From: Mesotoga sp. Brook.08.105.5.1
GTDB taxonomy: Bacteria > Thermotogota > Thermotogae > Petrotogales > Kosmotogaceae
Length of the DNA: 64,000 nucleotides
Reading direction: 5' to 3'
Assembly (NCBI RefSeq): GCF_002752635.1
Contig: NZ_AYTW01000036.1
Coordinates: 1-64,000, forward strand
The notes under the pieces are model-generated. The model did not search any database. It worked only from the letters and a program-made list of their open reading frames with translations, and had not been told where the DNA came from. The first letter of the stretch is position 1, and every line of letters begins with the position of its first letter. Below are positions 1 to 9,273 of the stretch, in pieces. A program made the translations under genes and the position numbers.

Positions 1-938
1 CAACCCGACAAGGTAACGCCTCAACAAGAACTCACTCTCTGAATACAGAGTTTGTAGTGGCAAAATTCTTCGTTTCTAAAAATACTTTCGCTTGTTTAGC
101 TGTTTTCAGAAGATTAAGTGATAAACTCAAGAGAGAACAAAGGATGTATTCCTTTATTACGCCGATGGTTCAACTCTTCAAATCTGATCTCCATAAGTCA
201 TTTTAGACTGTATCTGGTGATCGTGGTTCTCGACGATCTTGGATAGTTTTTTCATTTCGAGAAGAGACGGTGTTGAGCTGAGTGTGGAGCTGAATGGCTG
301 TTACAAACTCTGATTGCGTCAGTTTCGGATCTAGAGCCCGGGATATCCTACAATTACCAGGATGGTTTTTGATGGCGTCAATTGTCGGGACTCAATGCAG
401 TAATGAAATCTACACAAAGAGTCAGTTTTGCTTTGATTGCAATCTTTGGTATGATTCGATAATTGGTGTCTGTATCAAGATTCTTTCTGTTTCATAAAGA
501 CACACTCTGAAGATGAGATGGAAGATGAAGGTCGAAAGTGACAAGCAGATCCAAGTGATGGCAATAGTCCTTATGACATCAGAGCTGAATCAAAGTGCAA
601 ATCAGAAGCCCCACAGACACCACCCTCTCTGTTTGGATACAGAGAACTTCATTCTAGGCAATAAGGTACGCTTTCATGAGCTTGAAAGGTTATTGAGAGA
701 TGGAACACCGTCCTATTTCTTCTTCACTTACATTCTTAGCCATTCATGACCTGGTCTCAAGCCAATTGGATTTCCGCCATTTCTCGAAAGATACGAACCG
801 GGTTTGCATAGGAGCGGTTTGAACAGGGAGATTAGGGGGTTCTCGAGTTCGGAACTCTGGAGAAACTCCAGGAAAGCCAGAAGACGCTATAGAATGAGGT
901 TGAGAAAGACGCTATCGAAGCTTTGATCGGTAATAGTA
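1..938. other. gene-poor stretch with no convincing coding region
   Basis: I see no reading frame here with a ribosome site and a recognisable protein pattern. The two rightward frames at 294-497 and 513-749 have low-complexity, non-family-like translations and no clear ribosome site. Near the right end the sequence gacgctat occurs twice and a short inverted repeat (CTGGAG, AAA, CTCCAG) is present around 855-872. The stretch could be decayed coding sequence or the regulatory region of the next gene. Confidence 0.5.
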
Positions 939-1565
939 TTGAGAGAGTTAGTGGCGGTTTTTTGGAATAATTACAAAGAACTTATTTTCGCTCCAAATCC
1001 GCTTTTCCCTGAACTTGTTTCTCTTGGTGCATCTGGATCTGACTGGCTCTACAGTATTGCAAGATATCCAGGTAGAGCGACCGAGAAGTGGCCCTATGAG
1101 CCAGGGGTCACGGCGCCCGATGAAGAATTCTCCAGTTATCTTGAGAACTTCGTCTGGTCTAGAATCGTTGCTTTTAACGAGTTCTGTCACCCGCTTGCAG
1201 ACCTCTTTCTCTCGCGGATTGCCGAACTCGTCAAAAGACTCGAGCACTCACCTTTCGCACTTGGAATTCTCGAGTCTTACGGAGAGAAGCATCCTTCCCG
1301 GGAGGATATGTTCGCCGAGTTTCTTATCTTCGGGATGACATATGCCCATCTGCTGGACGAATTTGGAGAGGAAGTTACAGAAAGCTTCCGTAAGACCATG
1401 GAAGACAAAGCAGGCTTCACGATGAGCAATGTTGTTGGAAGACAGCTTCACCTTTACCTGAAAGCTTCAAAAGATGGTGAGGAATGTGGATTTGAAGATG
1501 AGCTTGCCGAGATTTCGGCACAGAATAGACAGCATCTTCTCGACAGAGCTCTGAGTGTTAACTGA
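939..1565 (+). CDS. hypothetical protein, 208 aa
   Basis: I do not recognise this protein. The frame runs 208 codons with a composition typical of a soluble, mostly helical bacterial protein. There is no signal peptide or membrane segment, and acidic and aromatic residues are frequent, as in a helical bundle. The TTG start has no good ribosome site, and a GTG four codons later is an alternative. The protein could also be the remaining part of a longer gene whose upstream end has decayed, since the 900 bases before it are gene-poor. It ends 20 bases before the convergent transporter operon. The coding call is likely and the function is unknown. Confidence 0.6.
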   Translation: MRELVAVFWNNYKELIFAPNPLFPELVSLGASGSDWLYSIARYPGRATEKWPYEPGVTAPDEEFSSYLENFVWSRIVAFNEFCHPLADLFLSRIAELVKRLEHSPFALGILESYGEKHPSREDMFAEFLIFGMTYAHLLDEFGEEVTESFRKTMEDKAGFTMSNVVGRQLHLYLKASKDGEECGFEDELAEISAQNRQHLLDRALSVN

Positions 1566-1585
1566 GAAGGATCGCCTAGAGTTCT

Positions 1586-2398
1586 CTAGCCTTTGACAGA
1601 GCCCGCAAGAAGTCCTCTCAGGAAGTATTTACCAAGCAGTACATAGACAACCAGCGTTGGTAGAGCAGCCAGCAGCGCTCCAGCCATCTGAACATTCCAT
1701 TCAACAACCTGACTCCCGGCAAGATTGACCAAAGCGACTGTAATTGGCTGCTTTGTGGGATCACTCGTTACAGTTACCGCGAAGAGAAACTCGTTCCAGA
1801 TATTAGTGAACTGCCAGATCACAACTACTACGAAGCCGGGTAGAGAAATTGGAAAGAGAACTTTCAGGTAGGTCCTGAATATACCGGCGCCATCTATTCC
1901 AGCCGCTTCAATTAGCTCCGTAGGTACTTCACTGTAGTAATTGCGGAAGATCAAAGTTGTTATTGGCAATCCATAAACTACATGGACCAAAATCAATCCC
2001 CAAAGTGAGCCGTAAAGACCTATGTCTTGCAGGAAACGAATAAGAGGGAAGAGGACACTCTGGTAAGGAATAAACATCCCGAAGAGAACTAGAGCGAAAA
2101 GCAAATCGGAACCTCTGAATTTCAGTTTCGATAAAACGTAACCGTTAATAGAGCCAATTATGGCTGATAAGAGCGTTGCAGGAATCACCAAAATGAATGA
2201 ATTCCTCAGGTTAGGAGCGAGACGGTTGAAAGCCTTTGCGAAGCCATCAAGAGAGGGTTCCTTAGGCAGGAACCACATTTTCTCCAGGCCGACTTCTCTG
2301 AGAGGTTTGAGACTTGTCGCCAGAAGGACATAGATTGGCATCAGAAAGAACAATGCAAATACAACCAGAAGAATGTAAGTGACGATTTTCTTGATCAT
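1586..2398 (-). CDS. sugar ABC transporter permease, MalG type
   Basis: Inner-membrane permease of a carbohydrate uptake ABC transporter (MalG/CUT1 class), 270 aa. About six hydrophobic segments are visible. The cytoplasmic coupling loop has the family signature EAAGIDGAG near residues 165-175, where the ATPase docks. The protein ends in the MalG-like LLAGSVKG. The start ATG overlaps the stop of the upstream permease by 4 bases (ATGA), so the two are translationally coupled, and GGAGAAGAGGGT serves as ribosome site. It is the last gene of a leftward operon (binding protein, MalF-like, MalG-like). No ATPase gene is present, so a shared MsmK/MalK-type ATPase encoded elsewhere probably powers it. 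The substrate is unknown; the divergent GH4 gene suggests an oligosaccharide. Confidence 0.92.
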   Translation of the reverse strand: MIKKIVTYILLVVFALFFLMPIYVLLATSLKPLREVGLEKMWFLPKEPSLDGFAKAFNRLAPNLRNSFILVIPATLLSAIIGSINGYVLSKLKFRGSDLLFALVLFGMFIPYQSVLFPLIRFLQDIGLYGSLWGLILVHVVYGLPITTLIFRNYYSEVPTELIEAAGIDGAGIFRTYLKVLFPISLPGFVVVVIWQFTNIWNEFLFAVTVTSDPTKQPITVALVNLAGSQVVEWNVQMAGALLAALPTLVVYVLLGKYFLRGLLAGSVKG

Positions 2399-3324
2399 AC
2401 CCTCTTCTCCTTTCTGAAAGCCGAGGCAAGATATGGGATAATTACAACGGCTACCAACAAGAGCATAATGATAGCTATTGCCGATCCAGTTGCGTATTTG
2501 TTTGCTCTGAAAGTCGTTTCAAACATATACAGCGCAGGCATATCGGTTACGTTGTTTGGCCCGCTTCCGGTCATCGCATAGACCAGATCAAATATCTTCA
2601 ACGATATGTGACCGAGAATGATCATCGCACTCAAAGTGATCGGCCTGAGAATAGGAAATTTGATTTTCCAGAAGATCTGCCAGCCCGTCGCTCCGTCCAC
2701 TTCAGCTGCCTCGATCAGATCTTGCGATATTCCGCGCAACCCTGCAAGGTACATTGCCATAGTATATCCTGACATTTGCCAGACAGCGGCAACTATTACA
2801 GGAATAAGCGCAACATTGAAGTTCAGGAAGCTCTCCGTACTTGTGAACCACTTCCACTGCAAGAGATCGAGCCCAAAAATATCGAGAAGAAGGTTCATGC
2901 CCTGAGGGCTATTTGGAAGTATTCCAGGAGCGAATATCCATCTCCAGACGGCACCGGTTACTACAAACGATAGCGCCATCGGGAAGAGATATATGTTTCT
3001 GAAGATACTGGATGCCTTGAGGTTTCGATCGATGAGTGTAGCAAGAATTATCCCTAGAATCAAGCATCCCAATATGAAGAAAAGAGTGAAATACAGGGTG
3101 TTCCATAGATCCGTCTGGAACCTCGGATCTTCGAAGAGTCTCAAGTAATTTCTTAATCCGACAAATTCAAATTCGCCTTTAAGGAGTCTCGCGAAACTGT
3201 TCCAGTTGGAAACAGATGTTCTGATCGTCTGACCGATGAAAAAATAGACGAAGATTCCTATTGCTGCGAATGTTGGTGAAAGAATCAGGAAGGAGATAAT
3301 TCCACGTCTTGTCTTCCTCTTGAT
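2395..3324 (-). CDS. sugar ABC transporter permease, MalF type, with probable ATC start
   Basis: Inner-membrane permease partner of the MalG-like protein, with the coupling-loop signature [11 protein letters not shown] and several membrane segments. From the first conventional start (TTG at 3144) the protein would be only 249 aa and would lack its first membrane helix. The same frame stays open and family-like upstream to 3324. It encodes a basic N-terminus, a hydrophobic helix ([19 protein letters not shown]) and the segment leading to [12 protein letters not shown], giving 309 aa, the usual MalF size. No ATG, GTG or TTG exists in that stretch. An in-frame TAA lies at 3325-3327, and a strong GGGGGTG ribosome site (3331-3337) sits 6 bases before the ATC codon at 3322-3324. 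I therefore place the start at this ATC; a point mutation of ATG or a sequencing error are the alternatives. Confidence 0.85.
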   Translation of the reverse strand: MKRKTRRGIISFLILSPTFAAIGIFVYFFIGQTIRTSVSNWNSFARLLKGEFEFVGLRNYLRLFEDPRFQTDLWNTLYFTLFFILGCLILGIILATLIDRNLKASSIFRNIYLFPMALSFVVTGAVWRWIFAPGILPNSPQGMNLLLDIFGLDLLQWKWFTSTESFLNFNVALIPVIVAAVWQMSGYTMAMYLAGLRGISQDLIEAAEVDGATGWQIFWKIKFPILRPITLSAMIILGHISLKIFDLVYAMTGSGPNNVTDMPALYMFETTFRANKYATGSAIAIIMLLLVAVVIIPYLASAFRKEKRV

Positions 3325-3342
3325 TTAGAACACCCCCAAATA

Positions 3343-3367
3343 AGGGGCCTGCTACTTGCAGGCCCCT
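3343..3367 (-). terminator. intercistronic stem-loop between binding protein and permease genes
   Basis: AGGGGCCTGC and GCAGGCCCCT form a perfect 10-bp stem with a 5-base loop. On the leftward transcript it lies 11 bases after the binding-protein stop and just before the permease ribosome site. There is no strong U run, so it is more likely a partial terminator or an mRNA 3'-end stabiliser, which would make binding protein more abundant than permease. Its CCCC arm could also pair with the GGGGG of the downstream ribosome site. Confidence 0.7.
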
Positions 3368-3378
3368 ACTAACAAGGA

Positions 3379-4611
3379 TTAATCAATATAGTCTTCAGCG
3401 GCATTTCTTATTGCTCTCATCAAGGCCGCTCTGTCCTTTGTGGTTATGAAGATGTTCACTGCATCGTTCAACTCCGTTACGAACCCTTCCGGAGCGGCTG
3501 ATCCATGGGCAATAGAGGGACATAGAGCGTTGGTCGAGAAATCCTCCATCGACCAGATTAGATAGGGATCATAGAGAGACTTGTCTGCATCGAGTCTTGC
3601 CGGAATCGAACCCTTTATCGGGTTGAAGGCATCCTGCCCTTCTACCGAAGCGACAATTTCTAACCACTTGAGAGCATTCTCTCTATTTGGTGCGTTCATA
3701 GGCAGTCCAAAAGTATCCGTAACAACCATGAAGGAGCCCTCTGTTCCTGGAACTGCCATCCAGCTGAACTCTACTCCCGGTGTCCAGCCAAGCGTCTTCA
3801 GGTAACCTTCTGCCCAGTCTCCCATTACATTGAACGCTACCTTTCCTTCAAAGACCATTCTTGTTGCGTCCTGCCAGGTGAGAGCGGCATGATCTTCATT
3901 CACATACTTGATCAATTCTTCAAACACGACTATTGCTCTTTCAACCCCTGGGTCACTGAAGCTTGTCGCGCCGTTCCACAAACCATTATAACCATCAGGT
4001 CCGAGAGTTGAAAGCAAGATCGTCTCAAAGAGATGCCCAGCTTCCCACTTGTCCTTGTCTCCTAGCGATAGGGGTATATACCCTGCTTCCTTAATCTTTG
4101 CACATACTTCAAGGAAGCCGGGTACATCGGTAGGCACTTCGTCGATTCCAACCTTGTGGAGGATTTCATTGTTTATGAAGACCACGTTTCCTCTGTGCAC
4201 GTTAACGGGAATCGAGTAAACCTCGCCTTCGTAGCTACAGATGGTCATAATGTCCTCAGGGAACTTGTCAAGTATTCCCCAGCTTTCGAGAATGGCGGTA
4301 AGAGGTTCCATCATTCCCGTAACAACGTACGTGTCGATCAATTCCATGCCCCCATGGACCTGGAATGAATCGGGAGGATTACCACCGAGCATTCTGGTCT
4401 TCAAGACTGCCTTAGCATTCGTCCCTGCTCCGCCGGCAACCGTTGCGTTGATTATCTCTACGTCTGGATACTTAGCTTTGAAGACATCGTAGATTGCGGC
4501 TAGTCCTTCCTCTTCCCCTCCACCGGTCCACCAGCTGAAGATCTCAACACTTCCCGAAGAAAAAAGCAGACTTACGGACAAAAGAAGAACTGCCAACAAA
4601 CACTTTTTCAT
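3379..4611 (-). CDS. sugar ABC transporter substrate-binding protein
   Basis: Periplasmic extracellular solute-binding protein, family 1 (MalE-like), 410 aa. Residues 1-20 form a signal peptide (MKKCLLAVLLLSVSLLFSSG). The mature protein opens with VEIFSWWTGGGEEEGLAAI, the typical start of Thermotogota sugar-binding proteins. Later features include NNEILHKVGIDEVP, TWQDATRMVFEGKVAFNVMGDW and a C-terminal helical tail, all usual for the family. It is the first gene of the leftward transporter operon, preceded by GGGGGTG and a promoter with a TATAAT box at 4690-4695. A stem-loop separates it from the permeases. The ligand cannot be read from sequence; the divergent GH4 enzyme hints at an alpha-linked sugar or uronide oligomer. 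Confidence 0.93.
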   Translation of the reverse strand: MKKCLLAVLLLSVSLLFSSGSVEIFSWWTGGGEEEGLAAIYDVFKAKYPDVEIINATVAGGAGTNAKAVLKTRMLGGNPPDSFQVHGGMELIDTYVVTGMMEPLTAILESWGILDKFPEDIMTICSYEGEVYSIPVNVHRGNVVFINNEILHKVGIDEVPTDVPGFLEVCAKIKEAGYIPLSLGDKDKWEAGHLFETILLSTLGPDGYNGLWNGATSFSDPGVERAIVVFEELIKYVNEDHAALTWQDATRMVFEGKVAFNVMGDWAEGYLKTLGWTPGVEFSWMAVPGTEGSFMVVTDTFGLPMNAPNRENALKWLEIVASVEGQDAFNPIKGSIPARLDADKSLYDPYLIWSMEDFSTNALCPSIAHGSAAPEGFVTELNDAVNIFITTKDRAALMRAIRNAAEDYID

Positions 4612-4689
4612 CTAAACACCCCCTGTTATTCGGCATAAAGCCGATTGATAGTCTTCTTCGTCCCTCAAACCGAATACAGCTCACTAGAT

Positions 4690-4695
4690 ATTATA
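4690..4695 (-). promoter_or_regulatory. -10 box for the leftward sugar transporter operon
   Basis: On the minus strand this reads TATAAT, about 80 bases upstream of the binding-protein start. A clear -35 is not obvious; TGCTTA at 18-bp spacing or TTATTG at 15 are weak candidates. The 294-base interval 4612-4905 separates divergent genes and must also hold the GH4 promoter, for which I see only a weak TGGTATCAT around 4868-4876. No clear operator palindrome is visible. Confidence 0.55.
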
Positions 4696-4905
4696 CTACG
4701 GTTAATATTGCAATAAGCATTTGCTTTGAAAAAGGTTTTAAAAGGTCCTGAATGAGACACGTCTTTCTGGAACATCTACAGCAATTTGACCGAGCGACGC
4801 ATTTGTTTGTTTAACTGTCCATAAGTTGTCTACATGGTCTTGAGTTTCTGAGCAGCAGTTAATTAGTGGTATCATTTATCTAAACGACGACTGGGAGGGA
4901 TTGGT

Positions 4906-6324
4906 TTGTCTGCAGTGAATATCTGCATAATAGGTGCAGGAAGCGCAGTGTTTTCGCTTAGGCTAGTGAGCGATATTTGCAAGACAAAGGGACTTCACAA
5001 AAGCAAGGTAACTCTAATGGACATTGATGAGGGAAGACTTGAAGCGGTGCATGTTCTAGCCTCGAAATTAGCTGCAGAGATGAAAACTGATCTCAACTTT
5101 TCGAAGACAACGGAGCTAGAAGAAGCGGTCGCGGGAAGCGACTTCGTGATTAATACGGCTCTAGTAGGTGGACACGGATTCCTGGACAGAATCAGGACAA
5201 TCGGAGAGAAGCATGGTTACTATAGAGGGATAGACACACAGGAATTCAACATGGTTTCAGACTACTACACACTGACAAATTGGAATCAGCTTTCGTTCTT
5301 TTTGAAGATTGCCGAGACCATGGAAAGACTGGCGCCGGAAGCATGGATGCTTCAGGCGGCTAACCCGGTATTCGAAGGGACCACGCTCATAAGAAGAAAA
5401 TCAAAGATCAGAATGATCGGATTCTGTCACGGTCATTACGATGTTATGGAAGTTGCAGAGACCCTTGGTGTTCACAAAGATGAATTAGACTGGCAGGTTG
5501 CCGGTGTCAACCACGGAATATGGCTCAATAGGTTTAGAAGAAGAGGAGAGGACTTGTATCCATTATTCGAGAAATACGCTTCGAAATTCGATGCGAGTGA
5601 GTTCAGGCCGTCTAATCCTTTCAATGTTCAGATGTCTCCCGCGACGATTGACATGTATTCATTCTATGGTCTGGTTCCTATTGGAGACACGGTTCGAAAC
5701 AGCAGCTGGAAGTACCATTATGATCAAGATACTCTGGAGAAGTGGTATGGAAGTCCGTGGGGCAGTCCCGACTCAGAACTGGGGTGGAAGTGGTACAAGG
5801 AGCAGCTGGGTGAAGTCACGAACGCAACCATAGCGCTTTCGAAAGCTATCGAACAGTTTCCCGGAGCGAGTCTGGAGAAGCTTATAATCGAGGGATCGAA
5901 AGGTCTTTCGGGCGATTTCACAAGAGAAGCTGCCCAACTATATGATAGGAATTCAATGAGCGGTGAGCAGCATATACCTTTTATTGATGCGATTGTCAAC
6001 GGAAACTCTGCGAGATTCATTGTCAACACTCTTAATCAGGGTGCGATTAAAGGGATTGATGACGATGTTGCCGTTGAAGTTCCGGCAATCGTTGATAGTG
6101 ATGGAATCCATATAGAAGAGATTGAACCTGCCTTGCCTGAGAGAGTTGTTCAATGGTATCTGAAACCAAGAATACTGAGAATGGAGTGGGCACTTGAGGC
6201 ATTCAACGAAAGAAATCCCGAACTTATAATCGAAATACTGTTGAGAGATCCTAGAACGAAATCCTACGAACAGGCCAAAGCGGTTGTCGGGGAGATATTC
6301 GATTCAGAAGGTGAATATGTATAG
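4906..6324 (+). CDS. GH4 family glycosidase, TM0752-like (alpha-galacturonidase or alpha-glucosidase)
   Basis: NAD- and Mn-dependent glycoside hydrolase of family 4, 472 aa. The N-terminal Rossmann motif is IIGAGSAVFSLRL. The metal-site region contains GFCHGHYDVME (the Cys ligand region) and VAGVNHGIWLNRF. Further family blocks are QAANPVFEGTT and SGEQHIPFIDAIVNG. By memory it is very close to Thermotoga maritima TM0752, first annotated as alpha-glucosidase and belonging to the LplD-like group for which alpha-galacturonidase activity has been reported. The CHGH motif, rather than CHS, fits that subgroup. The start is TTG at 4906, behind GGGAGG. It is divergent from the sugar transporter and probably hydrolyses what that system imports. 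The family is certain; the sugar specificity is inferred. Confidence 0.9.
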   Translation: MSAVNICIIGAGSAVFSLRLVSDICKTKGLHKSKVTLMDIDEGRLEAVHVLASKLAAEMKTDLNFSKTTELEEAVAGSDFVINTALVGGHGFLDRIRTIGEKHGYYRGIDTQEFNMVSDYYTLTNWNQLSFFLKIAETMERLAPEAWMLQAANPVFEGTTLIRRKSKIRMIGFCHGHYDVMEVAETLGVHKDELDWQVAGVNHGIWLNRFRRRGEDLYPLFEKYASKFDASEFRPSNPFNVQMSPATIDMYSFYGLVPIGDTVRNSSWKYHYDQDTLEKWYGSPWGSPDSELGWKWYKEQLGEVTNATIALSKAIEQFPGASLEKLIIEGSKGLSGDFTREAAQLYDRNSMSGEQHIPFIDAIVNGNSARFIVNTLNQGAIKGIDDDVAVEVPAIVDSDGIHIEEIEPALPERVVQWYLKPRILRMEWALEAFNERNPELIIEILLRDPRTKSYEQAKAVVGEIFDSEGEYV

Positions 6325-6455
6325 ATAGATGAACCTGTTCTTTCAAAAACTAGATGATCACATGAAAATGATCTCTTCTCTTCTTGGCGTGAATCTTCAA
6401 CAGATGCCCCAGCCGAGTCATTTGGAAAAAGTATTTGGGTGACGGAGTGATTACT

Positions 6456-7028
6456 ATGTCGGAAATTGAACGCTGTCCATGGTCAGAAGTAGACGAATTG
6501 TATATTGAATATCATGATAGAGAATGGGGAGTTCCAGTTCATGACGACAAGAAGTGGTTTGAGTTCTTAATTCTTGAAGGGGCCCAGGCTGGTCTTAATT
6601 GGCACACTGTGCTCAAAAAGCGAGAGAGCTATAGAGAAGCCTTTGCTGGATTCGTTCCTCGTGTGGTGGCTGATTTTGGAAGTGGCGAAGTCGAAGAGTT
6701 GTTCAAGAACGCGGGTATAATCAGGAACAGGAGAAAGATTGAATCGGCAATAAACAACGCAAAGAGATTTTTAGAGATTGAAGCTGAATTTGGCGCTTTC
6801 GATACTTACATCTGGGGTTTTGTCGGAAATAGACCTATAGTCAACAAATGGGAAAGTCTTTCTGAGATTCCGCCTCTTACTGAAAAGTCCGCTGAGATAT
6901 CTCGCTCACTCAAACAGCGCGGATTTACTTTCGTTGGGCCGACAATCGTCTATGCTCTTATGCAGGCAACCGGGTTGGTGAACGATCACTTAGTGCATTG
7001 TTTCAGGTACACAGAGGTGTGGGACTGA
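6456..7028 (+). CDS. tag: DNA-3-methyladenine glycosylase I
   Basis: Base-excision repair enzyme that removes N3-methyladenine from DNA, 190 aa. The family pattern is complete. ERCPWSE near the N-terminus carries the first zinc Cys. YHDREWGVP carries the first zinc His. ILEGAQAGLNWHTVLKKRESYREAF is the helix-hairpin-helix and base-pocket region, and NDHLVHCFRY carries the last His and Cys ligands. I choose ATG 6456 because GGAGTG lies 6 bases upstream and homologs begin near this Met. The longer TTG start at 6435 would add seven residues and has a worse ribosome site. It is probably transcribed alone or as read-through from the GH4 gene 130 bases upstream. Confidence 0.95.
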   Translation: MSEIERCPWSEVDELYIEYHDREWGVPVHDDKKWFEFLILEGAQAGLNWHTVLKKRESYREAFAGFVPRVVADFGSGEVEELFKNAGIIRNRRKIESAINNAKRFLEIEAEFGAFDTYIWGFVGNRPIVNKWESLSEIPPLTEKSAEISRSLKQRGFTFVGPTIVYALMQATGLVNDHLVHCFRYTEVWD

Positions 7029-7106
7029 CCCGCTAGCTTCTATGCCTCGCCAAGATTGATGGTATAGTATCTCTTGCCTATTGACGACTTCACGGGGGGG
7101 ATTCAA

Positions 7107-8078
7107 TTGAGCTGGATTCATACAGAGGAGATCTTCGCTCTCATTGATCTGGTAGATTCCGGTAGAGGTTCTTGCAAGGAGAAAGCGAGTAAGGTTCTCG
7201 ATTCACCTCTTTCGAACATGTTTACACAGTTTCATGTGCACGCTTCTGAGACAAAGGAATGCTTGCTTGCTGCCATTTCCCGGAGGGAGGACACTTTCGG
7301 GTCTTTCGAAGGATTGCACAGAGCTCATAACATAGTTGGACAAGATCAGGGAGAGAAGGCCCGAGTTGAGGGTCTTTCTGGACCTAATTGTGAAAAACGA
7401 ATCAAAGATAAGATCTTCAGCCATCTCAAAGGCGAAGATGTACCTTCCGGATCAAGTGTCTTTTGAGGGTTTTAACGTCTATCTCATTCCGATGCCTTAC
7501 AATGCGAATGCCGATCATAGGGGAGTCTAGTTCGATCCTGTTTTTGCCTTGGATATAGGTTTCGATGCGATTGAGGAAGTTTTGGCTCATGAGGCACATC
7601 ACATCGGAAGAAACTCTATCACTGACGAAAGGATTGTGTTTGACGAGACTCCTCTTGATCAGCTCGTGTAGAGATTTGTGAGTATGGAGTACGAAGAAAT
7701 AGCGAACCTTGTTAGTGATTCATCGAAGATACCTGCGATGAGACGTGTTACACTGTCGAGATCGAAAGTCATGGAAGGTTTTGAGAAACATCTCGAGTTG
7801 CTTCAGGAAGTCTTCCTTAGTCTTGTGCAGAAGAGTATTTCGACGATGAAGCTAGAATGATTATGGAGAGAAGTTGGTTCGGTATCGGTAGTTTGGTTCC
7901 GGTGGGGATGAAAATGGCCATGGAAATAGAGAAAGAGGTAGGCAAGAAAAGACTTGTGGAGACAATTGGCGACGCAGTCGCATTTCTAGAAGCATACCAG
8001 GAGGCGGCACTGAAAAAATCTTACTACCTCCTGGAAGACGAAACGTTTCACAAATTGAGAACACTACTCAAAGCTTAG
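7107..8078 (+). pseudogene. broken zinc-metalloprotease-like gene (DUF2268/DUF5700-like)
   Basis: Three reading frames here join into one protein only if several lesions are repaired. The 5' part starts at TTG 7107 behind GGGGGG. Around 7320-7340 the coherent frame shifts to the frame of 7336. That frame carries FEGFNVYLIPMPYNANADHRG, is cut by TAG at 7528-7530, then continues with the zinc motif HEAHH in FDAIEEVLAHEAHHIGRN. It is cut again by TAG at 7669-7671. A further shift near 7825 leads to AEEYFDDEARMIMERSWFGIG and a helical C-terminus ending at 8078. The HExxH motif, the surrounding pattern and the GWxM-like end suggest the putative Zn-dependent protease families DUF2268 or DUF5700. 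At least two frameshifts and two stops make it non-functional. Confidence 0.8.
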
Positions 8079-8085
8079 GGGTATA

Positions 8086-9273
8086 TCAGAGCTTAGAAGC
8101 AAATTCAGAACCGAACTCTCTGCAGTCGGTCAAGTTTGCGTCGTCGGGGGACCACATTTTCTTCAGGCCAGCCTGGACTACTTCAAATCCGGCTTCTTCC
8201 ACCATCTTTCCCAGGACTTCTACTGATTCTCCACTCCATCCATAAGTGCCGAACACCGCTGCCTTCTTGTTCTTAAAAGCCAGTCCCTTCACTTCATGAA
8301 GCATGCCGGAAAGAGGTGCGAGGATTCCCTTATTGACTGTCGGAGAGCCAAAGAGAACAGCCTTCGACTTGAATATCTCTGTTACAATGTCGTTTTTGTC
8401 TGTTTTACCAGCGTTGTAGAGTTTCAAAGCCGTGTTTTTGCTTACTCTTCCTATACCATCGGCAATGGCTTCAGCCATCATCTTCGTGCCTTCCCACATA
8501 GTATCGTAGACGATAGTCACCTGATCTTCCTGGTAGTCGTTTGCCCACTGCAGATACTTTTTGACTATCTGTGTCGGATCTTCTCTCCAGATAATCCCAT
8601 GGCTAGGGCATATCATGTTCACCGGTAAATTGAAGGAAAGAACTTCTTCTATCTTTCTGATTACGAGCTTGCTGAAAGGAGTTAGAATGTTGGCATAATA
8701 CTTCACTGCCTCTTGATACAGCTCGGCTTGATCCACAAGATCGTTGTACAGAAGCTCTGTGGCGTAGTGCTGTCCAAATGCGTCATTACTAAACAGTATC
8801 GCATCTCCGTCAAGGTACTCGAACATTGAATCTGGCCAGTGAAGCATAGGCGCTTCCACAAAGGTTAGGGTCTTCTTGCCGAGAGTGAGAGTGTCGCCCG
8901 TCTTCACTGTCACGAAATTCCAGTCCTTATGGAACTGCCCTTTAAGAGACTTCACCGCATTAGCCGTGCAGTAGATTGGCGTGTCTGGAATCTCTCTCAT
9001 TAGTGCAACGAGACCGCCGCTGTGATCAATCTCCCCATGGTTCGCAATGACATAGTCAATCTCGGACAGATCAATCTCCTTCTTCAGGTTCTCCACAAAT
9101 TCCTCTGCAAAGGGTGCCCATACTGTATCTATCAGGGCTGTCTTCTCGTCCCATATTAGGTAAGAGTTGTAACTTGACCCTCTGTGAGTCGAATAATCTT
9201 CTCCGTGAAACTTCTTAAGTTCCCAATCGATCTTGCCGACCCATGTAACGCTATCTGTTATCTTCCTTCCCAT
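8086..9273 (-). CDS. fprA: flavodiiron protein, FprA type
   Basis: A-type flavoprotein that reduces O2 to water (and/or NO to N2O) in anaerobes, 395 aa, cytoplasmic. The N-terminal metallo-beta-lactamase domain (about 1-250) carries the diiron ligands in NHGEIDHSGG, LHWPDSMFEY, FSNDAFGQHY and CPSHGIIW. The C-terminal flavodoxin domain (about 255-395) has the FMN loop VTIVYDTMWEGTKMMAE and YGWSGESVE. Length and motif spacing match the two-domain form without rubredoxin or flavin-reductase extensions, so a separate rubredoxin or NADH-rubredoxin reductase is needed as electron donor; none is in this window. The start is ATG behind GGGAGGTG. It is a single-gene unit that protects oxygen-sensitive enzymes such as the hydrogenase at 42939. 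Confidence 0.96.
   Translation of the reverse strand: MGRKITDSVTWVGKIDWELKKFHGEDYSTHRGSSYNSYLIWDEKTALIDTVWAPFAEEFVENLKKEIDLSEIDYVIANHGEIDHSGGLVALMREIPDTPIYCTANAVKSLKGQFHKDWNFVTVKTGDTLTLGKKTLTFVEAPMLHWPDSMFEYLDGDAILFSNDAFGQHYATELLYNDLVDQAELYQEAVKYYANILTPFSKLVIRKIEEVLSFNLPVNMICPSHGIIWREDPTQIVKKYLQWANDYQEDQVTIVYDTMWEGTKMMAEAIADGIGRVSKNTALKLYNAGKTDKNDIVTEIFKSKAVLFGSPTVNKGILAPLSGMLHEVKGLAFKNKKAAVFGTYGWSGESVEVLGKMVEEAGFEVVQAGLKKMWSPDDANLTDCREFGSEFASKL

Noticed and set aside
294-749. Two rightward frames of 67 and 78 codons in the gene-poor left end
   Set aside because: No ribosome sites, no family-like pattern, and composition unlike neighbouring proteins.
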